Source of the DNA: Alloacidobacterium sp963823845
GTDB lineage: Bacteria > Acidobacteriota > Terriglobia > Terriglobales > Acidobacteriaceae
Assembly (NCBI GenBank): GCA_963823845.1
Contig: CAWGND010000014.1
Location: 868,001 to 932,000 of the forward strand
Length of the DNA stretch: 64,000 nt
Direction: 5' to 3'
Position 1 is the first letter of the stretch; each line of letters opens with the position of its first letter. A model generated the notes under the pieces. The model saw only the letters and a list, made by a program, of their open reading frames with translations. It did no database searches and was not told where the DNA came from. Positions 33,681 to 42,867 of the stretch are shown here, piece by piece. Position numbers and translations under genes: made by a program.

Positions 33681-34571
33681 TTAGCGTGTTGGTACAAGGA
33701 CGAAATCCATGGTAGCCGTGGCGAAAGGATTGCCGACACCTAGTTCAGCAGCCCGCCTGGGGTCGTCATGTTCCTCGAAGTCGAGAATGAGGGATTCTTT
33801 GACACCAAAAACCGTATCGGAATCAAGATAAGGACTCTCTCGGTCAAAATAATGGGTAGTTACACTCGCGTGCCCGGCGGCGCTTACGATGAAGTGAAGG
33901 TGTGCTGGACGGAGATTGTGGCGGCCCGACAAGTCGAGAAAGCGCCCGACCGGGCCGTCTTTTGGGATCGGGTAATAGCGGGGGCGAGCCGAGCGGAACC
34001 AGTATCGGCCGTCGTCATTGGTATGAAAAATGCCCCGCAAGTTCATATCTGGCTGGGTTTCCGGTTGCTGAATGTCATAAAAGCCGTCCTCGTTCGTCAT
34101 CCAGACATCAAGGGTGGCGCCGGGGATGGGGCTGCCGTTAGTGTCGGTGACGCGACCCGAAACCGTCAGCGGCGTTCCCTTGCCATCCAGACATATATTG
34201 TCGCCGAGGGCGCGCTCGGGCGCCGAGGCCACATGGAATGGGCCGAGCACGGTCGATTGAGTCGCGCCAGAAGGCTTTCTGTTGTTAATGGCGTCAACCA
34301 GCATGGACACACCGAGAACGTCGGAAAGTAGTATCCATTCTTGACGGTGGTCGGTGCATATCTGCCCAGCCCATGTAAGGAATTGGATTGCGTCAAACCA
34401 CTCTTCCATCGTGGGCTCAATTTCCTTTACCGCGGCGTGCAGGTGCGTAATCACCGAGGTCATGATCTGGCGGAAGCGCGGGTCGGAGCAATTGTTCATT
34501 CGCGCCAGCACGGCTTCGGTAGAGTTGTCCTCGGCAAAATAGAGAGTTTGTTCCTGATTCGAAACCTTCAT
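33681..34571 (-). CDS. Intradiol ring-cleavage dioxygenase (hydroxyquinol/catechol 1,2-type)
   Basis: A 296-aa enzyme. The N-terminal helical domain (~25-110; FRQIMTSVITHLHAAVKEIE, WILLSDVLGVSMLVDAIN) is the dimerisation domain of catechol/hydroxyquinol 1,2-dioxygenases. The catalytic barrel starts at ATQSTVLGPFHVASAP and has the Fe(III) ligands Tyr in DDGRYWFRSARPRYYPIP and His in HNLRPAHLHFIVSAAGH. Length and the ASAPER motif favour hydroxyquinol 1,2-dioxygenase, opening trihydroxybenzene to maleylacetate; catechol remains possible. Convergent with the tannase gene, so regulated separately. Confidence 0.88.
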   Translation of the reverse strand: MKVSNQEQTLYFAEDNSTEAVLARMNNCSDPRFRQIMTSVITHLHAAVKEIEPTMEEWFDAIQFLTWAGQICTDHRQEWILLSDVLGVSMLVDAINNRKPSGATQSTVLGPFHVASAPERALGDNICLDGKGTPLTVSGRVTDTNGSPIPGATLDVWMTNEDGFYDIQQPETQPDMNLRGIFHTNDDGRYWFRSARPRYYPIPKDGPVGRFLDLSGRHNLRPAHLHFIVSAAGHASVTTHYFDRESPYLDSDTVFGVKESLILDFEEHDDPRRAAELGVGNPFATATMDFVLVPTR

Positions 34572-34654
34572 TGATCACCTTCTCGTACAACCCAGATGAT
34601 ATGGAAGCGGACGATGACGCAGGGTGCCGCAGACAACTCGCTTTATATCTCTTT

Positions 34655-34918
34655 TTATATCTCGGGCCGGCATCCGTTAAATGCCTGCTTGAGTAACGCT
34701 CGAATCTTGGAGCGAGTGGCCATAATCGGTGCCGGACCCCGATCATTGGTAGCAGTACCAGTTACTTTGTTCCCATCCACATGAAATTCGTATGTGTAGT
34801 TTTGAGTACCCATTTGGGTGTCAAATGTCGCCTTCCACTTACCTTCGATACTTGCCGCGAAAGCCATTGTGCACGCCAGCGCTGCTATGAGCGCCGCAAG
34901 AAACATCTTCCGGTACAT
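34655..34918 (-). CDS. Small exported protein, possibly truncated
   Basis: 87 aa with a signal peptide (KMFLAALIAALACTMAFAA) then SIEGKWKATFDTQMGTQNYT and YEFHVDGNKVTGTATNDRG. The GKW...TYxFxxDGxKLTGT pattern is a small lipocalin-like beta-sheet module common in Acidobacteriota secreted proteins, which are usually ~120-130 aa. Here the sheet pattern ends at ~residue 60 and the last ~25 residues are unlike the family, so the C-terminus may have been lost to a frameshift or rearrangement beside the IS. Function unknown. Confidence 0.55.
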   Translation of the reverse strand: MYRKMFLAALIAALACTMAFAASIEGKWKATFDTQMGTQNYTYEFHVDGNKVTGTATNDRGPAPIMATRSKIRALLKQAFNGCRPEI

Positions 34919-35075
34919 ATCGTTTCCTCCGACTGCAAATGTGGGTTGAATGCAGGGGACTGGCTACACGACTGCTTTTCGTCCTTGCAATCGTCCTATG
35001 CTCGAAATGCAATTACAAGAAGGAACCTTCTTGATCGTTAGGCACCTCTAGGAAACCGCCCCACCCTAAGGTTTC

Positions 35076-36389
35076 TCTAGGAGCTTGTTGAAATAGGTAC
35101 GACTTTTGCAGCATTGGACAGGGTCTGTTCGTCTTATCGATATGCGTGGAGACGAGCGGATTCAGGACGGGATGTTCAGCTATGTGTCGTTGGAGCAGAG
35201 GGTACCGGCCGATCATCCGTTGCGTGAGGTTCGCAAGTTAACCGATGCGGTGCTACGGTCGCTGAGCCCGGAGTTGGATGCACTCTACGCTGATTCCGGC
35301 CGGCCGTCGGTAGCGCCGGAGTACATCCTGCGGGCCTTGCTCCTGCAGGTGTTCTTTTCCATCCGTTCCGAGCGACTGCTGGTCGAGCAGATCGACTACA
35401 ACCTGTTGTTTCGCTGGTTCGTGGGCCTGGGCATGGACGATGTGGTATGGAATCATGCGGTGTTCTCGAAGAACCGTGACCGGTTACTGACCTCAGAGGT
35501 TGCACAGCGGTTCTTTGCCGAGGTGAACCGGCAGGCGAAGCAATACATGTCCGATGAGCACTTCACCGTGGACGGCACGCTGATCCAGGCCTGGGCCTCG
35601 CAGAAGAGCTTTCGTTCGAAGGATGATTCCGATGATGACGATGGCGCGAACTTCCACGGCCAGAAGCGGAGCAACAAGACACATGTCAGAGACCACCGAT
35701 CCCGATGCCCGCCTGTACAAGAAGAGCTACGGGAAGGAATCGAAGCTGAGCTACCTGGGCCATGCGCTGGTGGAGAACCGTAATGGACTGATTGCTGCCG
35801 CGATGGTGACTCACGCCGATGGATACGCCGAGCGCGATGCGGCGCTGTTAATGCTTCAGAAGAAACAGCAGGGCCGCGCACGCCGCATTACCGTAGGTGC
35901 CGACAAAGCTTACGACACGAAGGATTTTGTGCGCACCGTGCGGGAGTTCAATGTCACTCCACACATCACCAGCAACCACAGAAACCGCTCCAGCAACCTG
36001 GACCGCAGAACCACGCGGCAGCCCGGCTATGTCATCAGTCTGAGCCGCCGATGGCTGATCGAAAAGGGCTTCGGATGGCTGAAGCAGACCGGGCCGTTGC
36101 GCCAGGTCAAGCTGCGCGGACTGGAGAAAGTAGATTGGCTGTTCGTTTTCAGTTGCGCCGCCCACAATCTGCTTCGCCTGCCGAGGCTGATGGCGCAACC
36201 AACACCTGCAGGACTCAGGCTGTAGTGTGCCCCAACCCTGGTTGCGGCCATCAGGCTCGTCTTCCCGATCACCACACAACTCGATATACACTGCTCCAAA
36301 GCACGATTTGAAACAGAATTTCAGCCCATGACAAGCACCAATCCCAAGTAAATCCGCTACAGCAAGACGAATTTCAACAAGTTCCTAGA
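35076..36389. mobile_element. IS5-like insertion sequence
   Basis: A 1.31-kb element bounded by TCTAGGAGCTTGTTGAAAT at 35076-35094 and the inverted copy at 36371-36389 (18 of 19 match). Both ends share CTAG, suggesting a short TA-type target duplication. It carries one transposase gene, now frameshifted. The ends match those of the 170-bp MITE at 23491. Confidence 0.85.
35142..36225 (+). pseudogene. IS5-like DDE transposase, frameshifted
   Basis: The first frame (MRGDERIQDGMFSYVSLEQR, ADHPLREVRKLTDAVLRSLS, DYNLLFRWFVGLGMDDVVWN, SDEHFTVDGTLIQAWASQKS) carries the DUF772 region and the first catalytic Asp. The second frame, from ~35683, continues with TTDPDARLYKKSYGKESKLS, GADKAYDTKDF (second Asp) and the final Glu region RWLIEKGFGWLKQTGPLRQV. 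One base is missing around AAGACACATGTCAGAG. As written, no full-length protein is made, so the copy is probably inactive unless the sequence is wrong. Confidence 0.85.
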
Positions 36390-36497
36390 GCAAAAGCGGC
36401 GCGTCCGGTGTCTGCTTGATTGCGGATCCTGCAACGGCATTGAGCCTTCGGCTCTGTCGACGAGTCGATGCACTGCCCAGTCGATAACCTATCCGCA

Positions 36498-37562
36498 CTA
36501 GTGGCATGTCGCAGAGAGATCGTTACTACGGATGCGGTGAGAAGGGTCGGAGTACTTCCAGTTGATAGGTTGAGCATTGGCTGAGTAAGCGTTGATGTAG
36601 CGGCGCAGCTTGCGGGCCAGATCGGGCACGGAGGTAAAGACGCCGCGGGCGATGACCTCCCGCTCGATTTTCGCGAACCAGAGTTCGACCTGATTGAGCC
36701 ATGAGGAGTAGGTGGGTGTGAAGTGGAACCGGACGCGGGGATGTTGCTCCAGGAACTCCCGCACCAGCGCGGTTTTGTGAGCCGAGAGATTGTCGAGGAT
36801 GATGTGGATCTGCTGATGGGGCGGGCACAGGGAGACGACCTCCTTCAGGAAACCGACAAAGTCCCGACTGGTGTGGCGAGCTGCGGTCTTGCCGTGAACG
36901 CGGCCGGTCGCGGTGTCCAGCGCCGCATACAGCGACAGGGTTCCGTGCCGGTAGTATTCAAATCCGTGGCGCTCGGCGCGGCCCGGCGAAAGCGGCAGCA
37001 CCGGATCGAGCCGATCCAGTGCCTGAATGGCAGTCTTCTCATCGACACAGAACACTGCAGCATGCTGCGGAGGGTTCAGGTACAGCCCGATAATGTCAGC
37101 GGCTTTGGCTTCGAAATCCGGATCGTCGCTGGCCATGTAGCGCTCCAGGCGGTGCGGCTTCAGGCCGGCCTCTTTCCACACCCGATGCACTGCGTCCTTG
37201 CTGACGCCCAGCGCTGCGGCAAGCTTGCGACAACTCCAGTGAGTAGAACCGTCCTTCGGCTTCTTGCGGGTAGCCGAGAGAATCCGGGCTCGCAGCTTCG
37301 GAGTCAGCACGGAAGCCGCCTGTCCGGGATGACTCGTATCCAGGCCATCCATACCCGAAGCAAGGAAGCGCTGCTTCCACCGGCTGATCGTCGGCGCCGT
37401 GGTCCGCAACCTCTGCTTGATCGTATTGAACGACGCTCCCTCGGCCAGCATCAGAATCAGCCTGGCGCGGAAGACATATCCGGCGGGCAGAGAGCGGGAC
37501 TGGGCACTACGGCTGAGTTCCAGTTGCTGGTCTTCGCTGAGCACCATGGAATCGATGGACAT
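36498..37562 (-). CDS. IS630-family transposase
   Basis: A 354-aa IS630/Tc1-mariner type transposase, apparently intact. The N-terminal HTH region (LPAGYVFRARLILMLAEG, TAPTISRWKQRFLASGMDGL) is followed by the catalytic triad: FCVDEKTAIQAL, HIILDNLSAHKT and WLNQVELWFAKIEREV. It spans almost the entire element; its TAG stop (36498-36500) is formed by the terminal repeat together with the TA target site. Confidence 0.94.
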   Translation of the reverse strand: MSIDSMVLSEDQQLELSRSAQSRSLPAGYVFRARLILMLAEGASFNTIKQRLRTTAPTISRWKQRFLASGMDGLDTSHPGQAASVLTPKLRARILSATRKKPKDGSTHWSCRKLAAALGVSKDAVHRVWKEAGLKPHRLERYMASDDPDFEAKAADIIGLYLNPPQHAAVFCVDEKTAIQALDRLDPVLPLSPGRAERHGFEYYRHGTLSLYAALDTATGRVHGKTAARHTSRDFVGFLKEVVSLCPPHQQIHIILDNLSAHKTALVREFLEQHPRVRFHFTPTYSSWLNQVELWFAKIEREVIARGVFTSVPDLARKLRRYINAYSANAQPINWKYSDPSHRIRSNDLSATCH

Positions 37563-37615
37563 ACCTGCTTAGATGTAGGCAGGACTAGTAATGTTTACTC
37601 TGCGACAGGTCACTA
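36499..37615. mobile_element. IS630-family insertion sequence
   Basis: About 1.12 kb. The ends, read inward, are TAGTGGCATGTCGCAGAG (from 36499) and TAGTGACCTGTCGCAGAG (reverse complement from 37615), with further imperfect matching inside. TA at each end is the duplicated target usual for the family. It sits 109 bp from the IS5-like element, in the gap between the tannase/dioxygenase region and the pca operon. Confidence 0.85.
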
Positions 37616-37860
37616 GAGCCCCCGTGATCTTCACTCGCCCCGTTTTTCTCAGCCGTTTCGATTTGATTCGCCTTTTAGATTGAGGCGCCAGACCATTTCA
37701 GCAATAGGTTCTCGGGCCCTCAAAGCAAGATTATGACCTGTCTATCCGCCTAAAAGGGATAGTGCCGGTCAGCGTCTCAAGCACATCGCGCATCTCGCAA
37801 TCCCTCGTCACCCGAGATCGTTTCGTCCCCCCTCGCGATCAAGCAATCAACATGTTCCCG

Positions 37861-39048
37861 CTAGACCCCGTCCAGCGGAAGTCCAACGTAGTTTTCAGCC
37901 AGTGACGTCGCAGCCGCTCGCGAACTCACCACGTATTCCAGTTCTGCAAGTTGCCTCTTATGATCGAACGCAGACTCATTCTCAAACCTGTGCAGCAACG
38001 AAGTCATCCACCACGAGAAGCGTTGCGCCTTCCATATCCTTCGCAAACAAGTCTGAGAATAATTCTCCAAAAGCCTGCCGTCTCCTGTGCCATAGTAGGA
38101 TCCCAGCGCCATCGAAAGATAATGCACATCCGCCAATGCGAGGTTCATTCCCTTCGCTCCGGTCGGTGGCACAATATGCGCCGAATCTCCCGCAAGGAAC
38201 AGCCGGCCGAACTGAAGTGGCTCGGCCACAAAACTCCGCATCCCCGTTACACTCTTTTGCAACACCCGTCCTTCAATCGGTCGCCATCCATCAACACAGG
38301 TCAAGCGTGCTTGCAGTTCCGTCCAGATCCTGTCATCGCTCCACTCTTGAATATCCTCGTCCGGCTTGCATTGAAGGTAAAGCCGGGTAACCTTCGGCGA
38401 GCGCATACTGTAAAGCGCAAAACCTCGCGGATGATACATGTAGACCAGCTCTTCTTGTGACGGCGCCGCCTCCGCCAATACTCCAAGCCACGCAAAGGGG
38501 TAGCTGCGCTCATAAATGCTCAAAGCACTTTCCGGGAATGCGTCCCGGCAGATTCCGTGAAACCCATCGCAGCCCGCGATGTAATCACAGTGAATCTCAT
38601 CCGTCTGCCCATCGCGACTCACAACGATCCGAGGTTTGTCCGAGTCAATCTCTGCTAGTGAAACATCTCCGCATTCGAATCGCAGATCGCCGTCATCAGC
38701 GAGTCTTCGGGCAATCAGATCCTTCACCACTTCCTGCTGCGCGTACACCGTCACATACTTGCCCGTCAGTTCCACGAATGGAATCCTGTGGCGCACACCA
38801 TTCAGCCCCAGCTCGATACCCTCATGGCGCAATCCCTCGCGCTCCAGTCGCGCGCCCACTCCTGCATCGTGCAACATCTGCACGCTCGTGTGTTCCAGGA
38901 CCCCGGCTCGTACCCGTTCCTCGCAATAGATGCGCGGTTTTGCCTCGAGAACAATCGAGTGGACCCCTCTGAGATGCAACAGATGCGAGAGCATCAGTCC
39001 GGCCGGGCCCGCCCCTACAATTCCGACATGTGTTTCAAACGGCGCCAT
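37861..39048 (-). CDS. pobA: 4-hydroxybenzoate 3-monooxygenase PobA
   Basis: A 395-aa FAD monooxygenase that hydroxylates 4-hydroxybenzoate to protocatechuate. Visible: dinucleotide fold THVGIVGAGPAGLMLSHLL, the RVRAGVLEHTSVQML block, CDYIAGCDGFHGICRDAFP, and the FAD/flavin-phosphate motif LFLAGDSAHIVPPTGAKGMN. Tyr and Arg substrate residues in SYPFAWLGVLAEA and PRGFALYSMRS are as expected. It is the last gene of the minus-strand pca operon, 10 nt after pcaC, so substrate entry and ring cleavage are co-expressed. Confidence 0.94.
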   Translation of the reverse strand: MAPFETHVGIVGAGPAGLMLSHLLHLRGVHSIVLEAKPRIYCEERVRAGVLEHTSVQMLHDAGVGARLEREGLRHEGIELGLNGVRHRIPFVELTGKYVTVYAQQEVVKDLIARRLADDGDLRFECGDVSLAEIDSDKPRIVVSRDGQTDEIHCDYIAGCDGFHGICRDAFPESALSIYERSYPFAWLGVLAEAAPSQEELVYMYHPRGFALYSMRSPKVTRLYLQCKPDEDIQEWSDDRIWTELQARLTCVDGWRPIEGRVLQKSVTGMRSFVAEPLQFGRLFLAGDSAHIVPPTGAKGMNLALADVHYLSMALGSYYGTGDGRLLENYSQTCLRRIWKAQRFSWWMTSLLHRFENESAFDHKRQLAELEYVVSSRAAATSLAENYVGLPLDGV

Positions 39049-39058
39049 GGGCCTACCA

Positions 39059-39445
39059 TTATTTCGTCTGGGACTCTTCGTTCAGAATCTCTTTGGCCGC
39101 ATGGAATGCGGCATTCGCAGCAGGAACACCACAATAGATTGCACACTGCAGAAGAACTTCGCGAATCTCTTCAGCCGTTACTCCGTTGTTGGCGGCAGCG
39201 CGCAGGTGCAGGCGCAACTCCTCGCCGCGGTTGAGCGCCACCATCAGCCCAATCGTGAGCAGGCTTCGCGTGTGCTTGGGTAGTCCCGGGCGCGACCAGA
39301 TCTCTCCCCACGCATACCGAGTGATGAGGTCCTGAAACTCCGAATCCAGTTCGGTCTTCTTGGCTTCCGCACGATCGACATGCGCGTCTCCCAGAACGCT
39401 CCTGCGCATTTGCATTCCGGTCGCGTGTCGTTCTCGCTCATCCAT
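39059..39445 (-). CDS. pcaC: 4-carboxymuconolactone decarboxylase PcaC
   Basis: A 128-aa AhpD-like enzyme converting gamma-carboxymuconolactone to beta-ketoadipate enol-lactone with loss of CO2. Family blocks: RRSVLGDAHVDRAEAKKTEL, FQDLITRYAWGEIWSRPGL, RSLLTIGLMVALNRGEELRL, EIREVLLQCAIYCGVPAANA with the catalytic His/Glu regions. The length is typical of stand-alone PcaC. It overlaps the pcaD stop by 8 nt. Confidence 0.95.
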   Translation of the reverse strand: MDERERHATGMQMRRSVLGDAHVDRAEAKKTELDSEFQDLITRYAWGEIWSRPGLPKHTRSLLTIGLMVALNRGEELRLHLRAAANNGVTAEEIREVLLQCAIYCGVPAANAAFHAAKEILNEESQTK

Positions 39446-40235
39446 GCGTGACCTCCGTTGCAGTCAGATGTTCCACCACTGCACCCGCAAACCCGTCCGC
39501 ACACTCCCACGCCGACATATGCGATGCATTCAGCTCCACATAACTCGAGTGATGGATCGCCGCATGCAGTGTGCGACCCTCTGCTGGAGGCGTTGCAGGA
39601 TCATGTGTCCCGGTAATCACCAGGCTCGCCGCCTTGACTTGAACCGCGTCCTCTCGCAGGTCCGCATCTCGCAGCACAGCGCAGCAAGCTGTATAACCTT
39701 GAGGATCTGTCGCCGCGATCATTCCACGAATCCTCTCCATCTCCTCTGGATGCTTGTTGCGATAGTCGGGCGTAAACCATCTCTCCAGCGTCGCTGTGGC
39801 CAATGCAGCCATGCCCGTAGCATTCACAGTCTCGATTCGTTGCTCCCAGATCTCTTTGGTCCCAATCTTCGCCGCAGTGTTTGCAAGAATTAGCCTTTCC
39901 ACGCGATCCGGTGCATAGATTCCGAGCCAGAGGCCAACCAGCCCTCCCAGTGACACACCGCAGATGCTCGCCTTTTCTGCCTTCACCTCATCCATCAGCT
40001 TCAACACGTCTCGTCCCAGCTGTTCAATCGTGAATGCTTCCGCTGCAACTTCGCTCCGTCCATGACCGCGCATGTCCGAGCGCAGCACCCGAAACTTTCC
40101 TTCGAATTCAGGCAGTGCCCTGTCCCACATGTGCATGTCAGATCCCAGCGAATTCAGAAGCACGAGGATCGGCGCGTCCGCATACCCGCTGACTTCGTAG
40201 TGCAACCGCACGCCCTTGCTGTCAGTTGTCGGCAT
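39438..40235 (-). CDS. pcaD: 3-oxoadipate enol-lactonase PcaD
   Basis: A 265-aa alpha/beta-hydrolase opening beta-ketoadipate enol-lactone to beta-ketoadipate. Motifs: LVLLNSLGSDMHMWDRALP, LRSDMRGHGRSEV, the nucleophile elbow ICGVSLGGLVGLWLG, ITGTHDPATPPAEG with the acid and LNASHMSAWECADGF with the His. ATG at 40235 (MPTTDSKGVRLHY) is the family start; it overlaps the pcaB stop by 14 nt. The order pcaB-D-C is the usual operon order. Confidence 0.94.
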   Translation of the reverse strand: MPTTDSKGVRLHYEVSGYADAPILVLLNSLGSDMHMWDRALPEFEGKFRVLRSDMRGHGRSEVAAEAFTIEQLGRDVLKLMDEVKAEKASICGVSLGGLVGLWLGIYAPDRVERLILANTAAKIGTKEIWEQRIETVNATGMAALATATLERWFTPDYRNKHPEEMERIRGMIAATDPQGYTACCAVLRDADLREDAVQVKAASLVITGTHDPATPPAEGRTLHAAIHHSSYVELNASHMSAWECADGFAGAVVEHLTATEVTHG

Positions 40236-41575
40236 CGTCGTCCCCCAATACCCGCGAAATGAATCGCTGAGCGCTGCCCAGATAGTTGCGTGCATCAAGC
40301 AGCCCATCAATCTCTACATCATTCAGGTGCGTCTTCACCTCGGGCATTTCCTTCAACACATCCGATAGCGGCCGTTTTTCCGTCACAGCCCGATCCACAG
40401 CCTTATGCAGAACCTCGTGTGCCTCAATTCGGCCAATCTTCGAAGCCAGAGCACCGCTCACAGCTTCCGCCAGCGGCAATCCATGCGTGGCGTCCAGATT
40501 CGCCTGCATTCGATCTGAGTCAACTTTCAGTCCGTCGATAACTTCAGTCGCATAACTGACGGAAGCCGATGTCAGGCGAAACGCCTCTGGAATTGCATCC
40601 CACTCCGCTTGCCACAGCCCAAGTCCTCGCTCGTGCTCTTGCTGCATAGCGTGCAGCATCGTTGCGGAGAGTCCGGGCATCTTCGCATGGATCGCGATTA
40701 AAGCCGCGCACCCCACAGGATTGTGCTTGTGTGGCATCGTCGACGAACCGCCATGTCCCTCGGCCCCTCCCTCCGACACTTCCCCCACTTCCGACTGCAT
40801 CAATAAAGCAATATCCCGTCCCGAGCTTCGCCAGAGTGCCGGTCACCAGCGCAAGCAACTGAACTATCGCCGTCAAGCTGTCGCGTTGCGTGTGCCACGG
40901 CAACTCAGGCTCAGCCAGGTCCAGGAACTGCGCCACTTTCGCTGAGACCCCACCGCCCGACGATCCAAGTGAAGCCTGGGTTCCAACGGCCCCGCCAAAC
41001 TGCAACACGAGCAATCGCTCTTCCTCTTGACGAATCCGCTGCCGGTCCCGGCGTAAAGCCGCCAGGACTCCCGCCAGCTTCAGTCCAAGTGTTATCGGAG
41101 GTCCGGCCTGAAGCCATGTTCGCCCCAACATCAAAGTGCCTCGATACCTTCTCACCTTCTCCATCAGGGCCGCGTCTAAACCCGTCAGCGCTCCATCAAG
41201 CAATTGCAGAGCTTCCTTCATCTGCAACACCAGCGCCGAATCGAGAACATCCTGACTCGTGGCACCCAGGTGAACTGACCGAGCGGCAATTTCGCTGTGA
41301 GCCTTCACCGCTGCGGTTAGCTGCCGCACGAACGGGATTGCGATGTTCCCCGCATCCCTCGCATCTCTGAGAAGAGGTGCGAGATCGACGAAGTCCGCGT
41401 CCAGTAACTTCTCGAGTGCCGCCGCAGAGCCCGCTTCAGCCAGGCCATTGGCCTCTAGTGCAGAACTCAACGCCCACTCAAAACGCGTCATCGCGCGTAG
41501 CTGAGCCTGCGGCGAAAACACGTTCGCCATATCCGGCGTCGAGAAGAGAAACGAAGTCAGCCCGTCACGACTCAT
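40222..41575 (-). pseudogene. pcaB: 3-carboxy-cis,cis-muconate cycloisomerase PcaB, frameshifted
   Basis: The fumarase/lyase-type PcaB lactonises carboxymuconate. The first frame starts at the ATG at 41575 (SFLFSTPDMANVFSPQAQLR, VHLGATSQDVLDSALVLQMK, LMLGRTWLQAGPPITLGLK) and reaches VTGTLAKLGTG. The family continuation (DIALLMQSEVGEVSEGG, GSSTMPHKHNPVGCAALIA with the catalytic signature) is in another frame to 40222. Removing one G from the GGG at about 40818-40820 joins them as LGTDIALLMQSEVGEV. Everything else is normal and the full length (~450 aa) fits. Either an artefact or a fresh mutation that would block the pathway. Confidence 0.9.
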
Positions 41576-41593
41576 CTGCGTACACCCTGCTCT

Positions 41594-42149
41594 CTACCAC
41601 GCGAAGAATACGGTTTCGTTGGTTCCTTGCAGAACGACGTCCCACCAATACAATCCCGCCTGTTTCTCATCCGCGCGAGCAATGAGTGTGGCACGCCGTT
41701 CCGGAGGAACCCGCAAAAGCACGGCATCGTTGTCGTTCCTCGCTTCATCTCCCAGGTACATCCGTGAAATCAAATGGCGTAGCAGGCCCCGTGCAAACAC
41801 CAGCACCATGAAATGTGCATCTGAGAACGTCTCCGCAGCGGGCCGTGAAATCGCCACAGCAAACTCACCCTTTTCATCAGTCGCGACGCGTCTGAATCCT
41901 TCAGGAATGCCGCTCTCAACTTCCTTCCCATCGAGCGATCTTCCAACACCCGCGCCACTCAAGAACTCCAGCATCGCGTCCGTGACCGGCACTCCATCGC
42001 GATCCAAAACTCGGCCTCGTATCTCGATCATCCCCGCCGGCACAATGTCTCGGGACAGGAATGCGATTCATCAGATACTCAAGGCCAATTCGGAAATACG
42101 GCCCAACCGTCTGGGAACTGGAAGGGGTCCGTGCGGAGTTGTCGCTCAT
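41594..42149 (-). pseudogene. pcaG: Protocatechuate 3,4-dioxygenase alpha subunit PcaG, frameshifted
   Basis: Starts at the ATG at 42149 (SSSQTVGPYFRIGLEYLMNR), then shifts near 42043 and continues in another frame: AGMIEIRGRVLDRDGVPVTD, FRRVATDEKGEFAVAISRP, AHFMVLVFARGLLRHLISRM, YWWDVVLQGTNETVFFAW. Dropping one C from the CCC at about 42047-42049 gives NRIPVRDIVPAGMIEIRG and a ~184-aa protein of normal length. PcaG partners PcaH in the Fe(III) ring-cleavage enzyme. It overlaps the pcaH stop by ATGA. Confidence 0.88.
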
Positions 42150-42859
42150 CGATGACCCTCCTCAAACGGAGTGTCTATGTGACCCCGCAACACAATATCC
42201 CATTTGTAAGCCAGCATGTAGTTGGACTCAGAGCGGTCCATGTCCAGATTTGAAATTAACCGCGCTCTAGCTGCTGCGTCCGGAATGCTGTTGAAAATTG
42301 GATCCAATGGTTGCAACGGGTCTCCTGGAAAGTACATCTGTGTCACAAGCCGCGAGAGGATCCCCGAACCGAAAAGTGAAAAATGGATGTGACTCGGCCG
42401 CCAAGCGTTGTGATGATTCCCCCATGGATACGGCCCGGGCTTGATCGTCTTGAACCAGTAGTATCCATTCTCATCGGTCAGTGTTCGGCCATCGCCTGCA
42501 AAGTTGGGGTCGAGCGGAGCATCGTATGTATCCACCTTGTGCCGATAGCGGCCCGCTGCATTCGCCTGCCACACCTCAACAAGTGCGCCGCGCACCGGAA
42601 TTCCATCTTCGTCCAGAACCCGGCCATGCACCAGGATCCGCTCTCCGATAGGGTCGCCAGCGTGATGTACTGTCAGATCGTTGTCGTGGTCGCCAATCAG
42701 CCCGTGCCCAAAAACCGGCCCGCTTCGCTCCATCTGCGTCCTGGGAAGCAAAATCAGCGGCATGCGCGGTGAACGCGCAATGGTCGACACGTAGGGCGGG
42801 AAATGATATTCAGGCTGCGTGCCTGGTTCCGCTAACTCCATCATCGACGAATCGAGCAT
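42146..42859 (-). CDS. pcaH: Protocatechuate 3,4-dioxygenase beta subunit PcaH
   Basis: A 237-aa catalytic subunit that opens protocatechuate between the two hydroxyls. Fe(III) ligands: Tyr in LTDENGYYWFKTIKPGPYPW and His in WRPSHIHFSLFG. Also typical: HGRVLDEDGIPVRGALVEVW, QANAAGRYRHKVDTYDAPLD and FAGDGRTLTD. The ATG at 42859 has AGGAG four bases upstream; later Met codons (42844, 42841) are possible. It lies 8 nt downstream of pcaF and overlaps pcaG by 4 nt. Confidence 0.95.
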   Translation of the reverse strand: MLDSSMMELAEPGTQPEYHFPPYVSTIARSPRMPLILLPRTQMERSGPVFGHGLIGDHDNDLTVHHAGDPIGERILVHGRVLDEDGIPVRGALVEVWQANAAGRYRHKVDTYDAPLDPNFAGDGRTLTDENGYYWFKTIKPGPYPWGNHHNAWRPSHIHFSLFGSGILSRLVTQMYFPGDPLQPLDPIFNSIPDAAARARLISNLDMDRSESNYMLAYKWDIVLRGHIDTPFEEGHR

Positions 42860-42867
42860 ACAGCTCC

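Noticed and set aside
35142..36225. Two overlapping transposase genes with deliberate frameshift (orfA/orfB)
   Set aside because: Related elements encode one continuous protein and the DDE triad is split; no A-rich slippery site is present at the junction.
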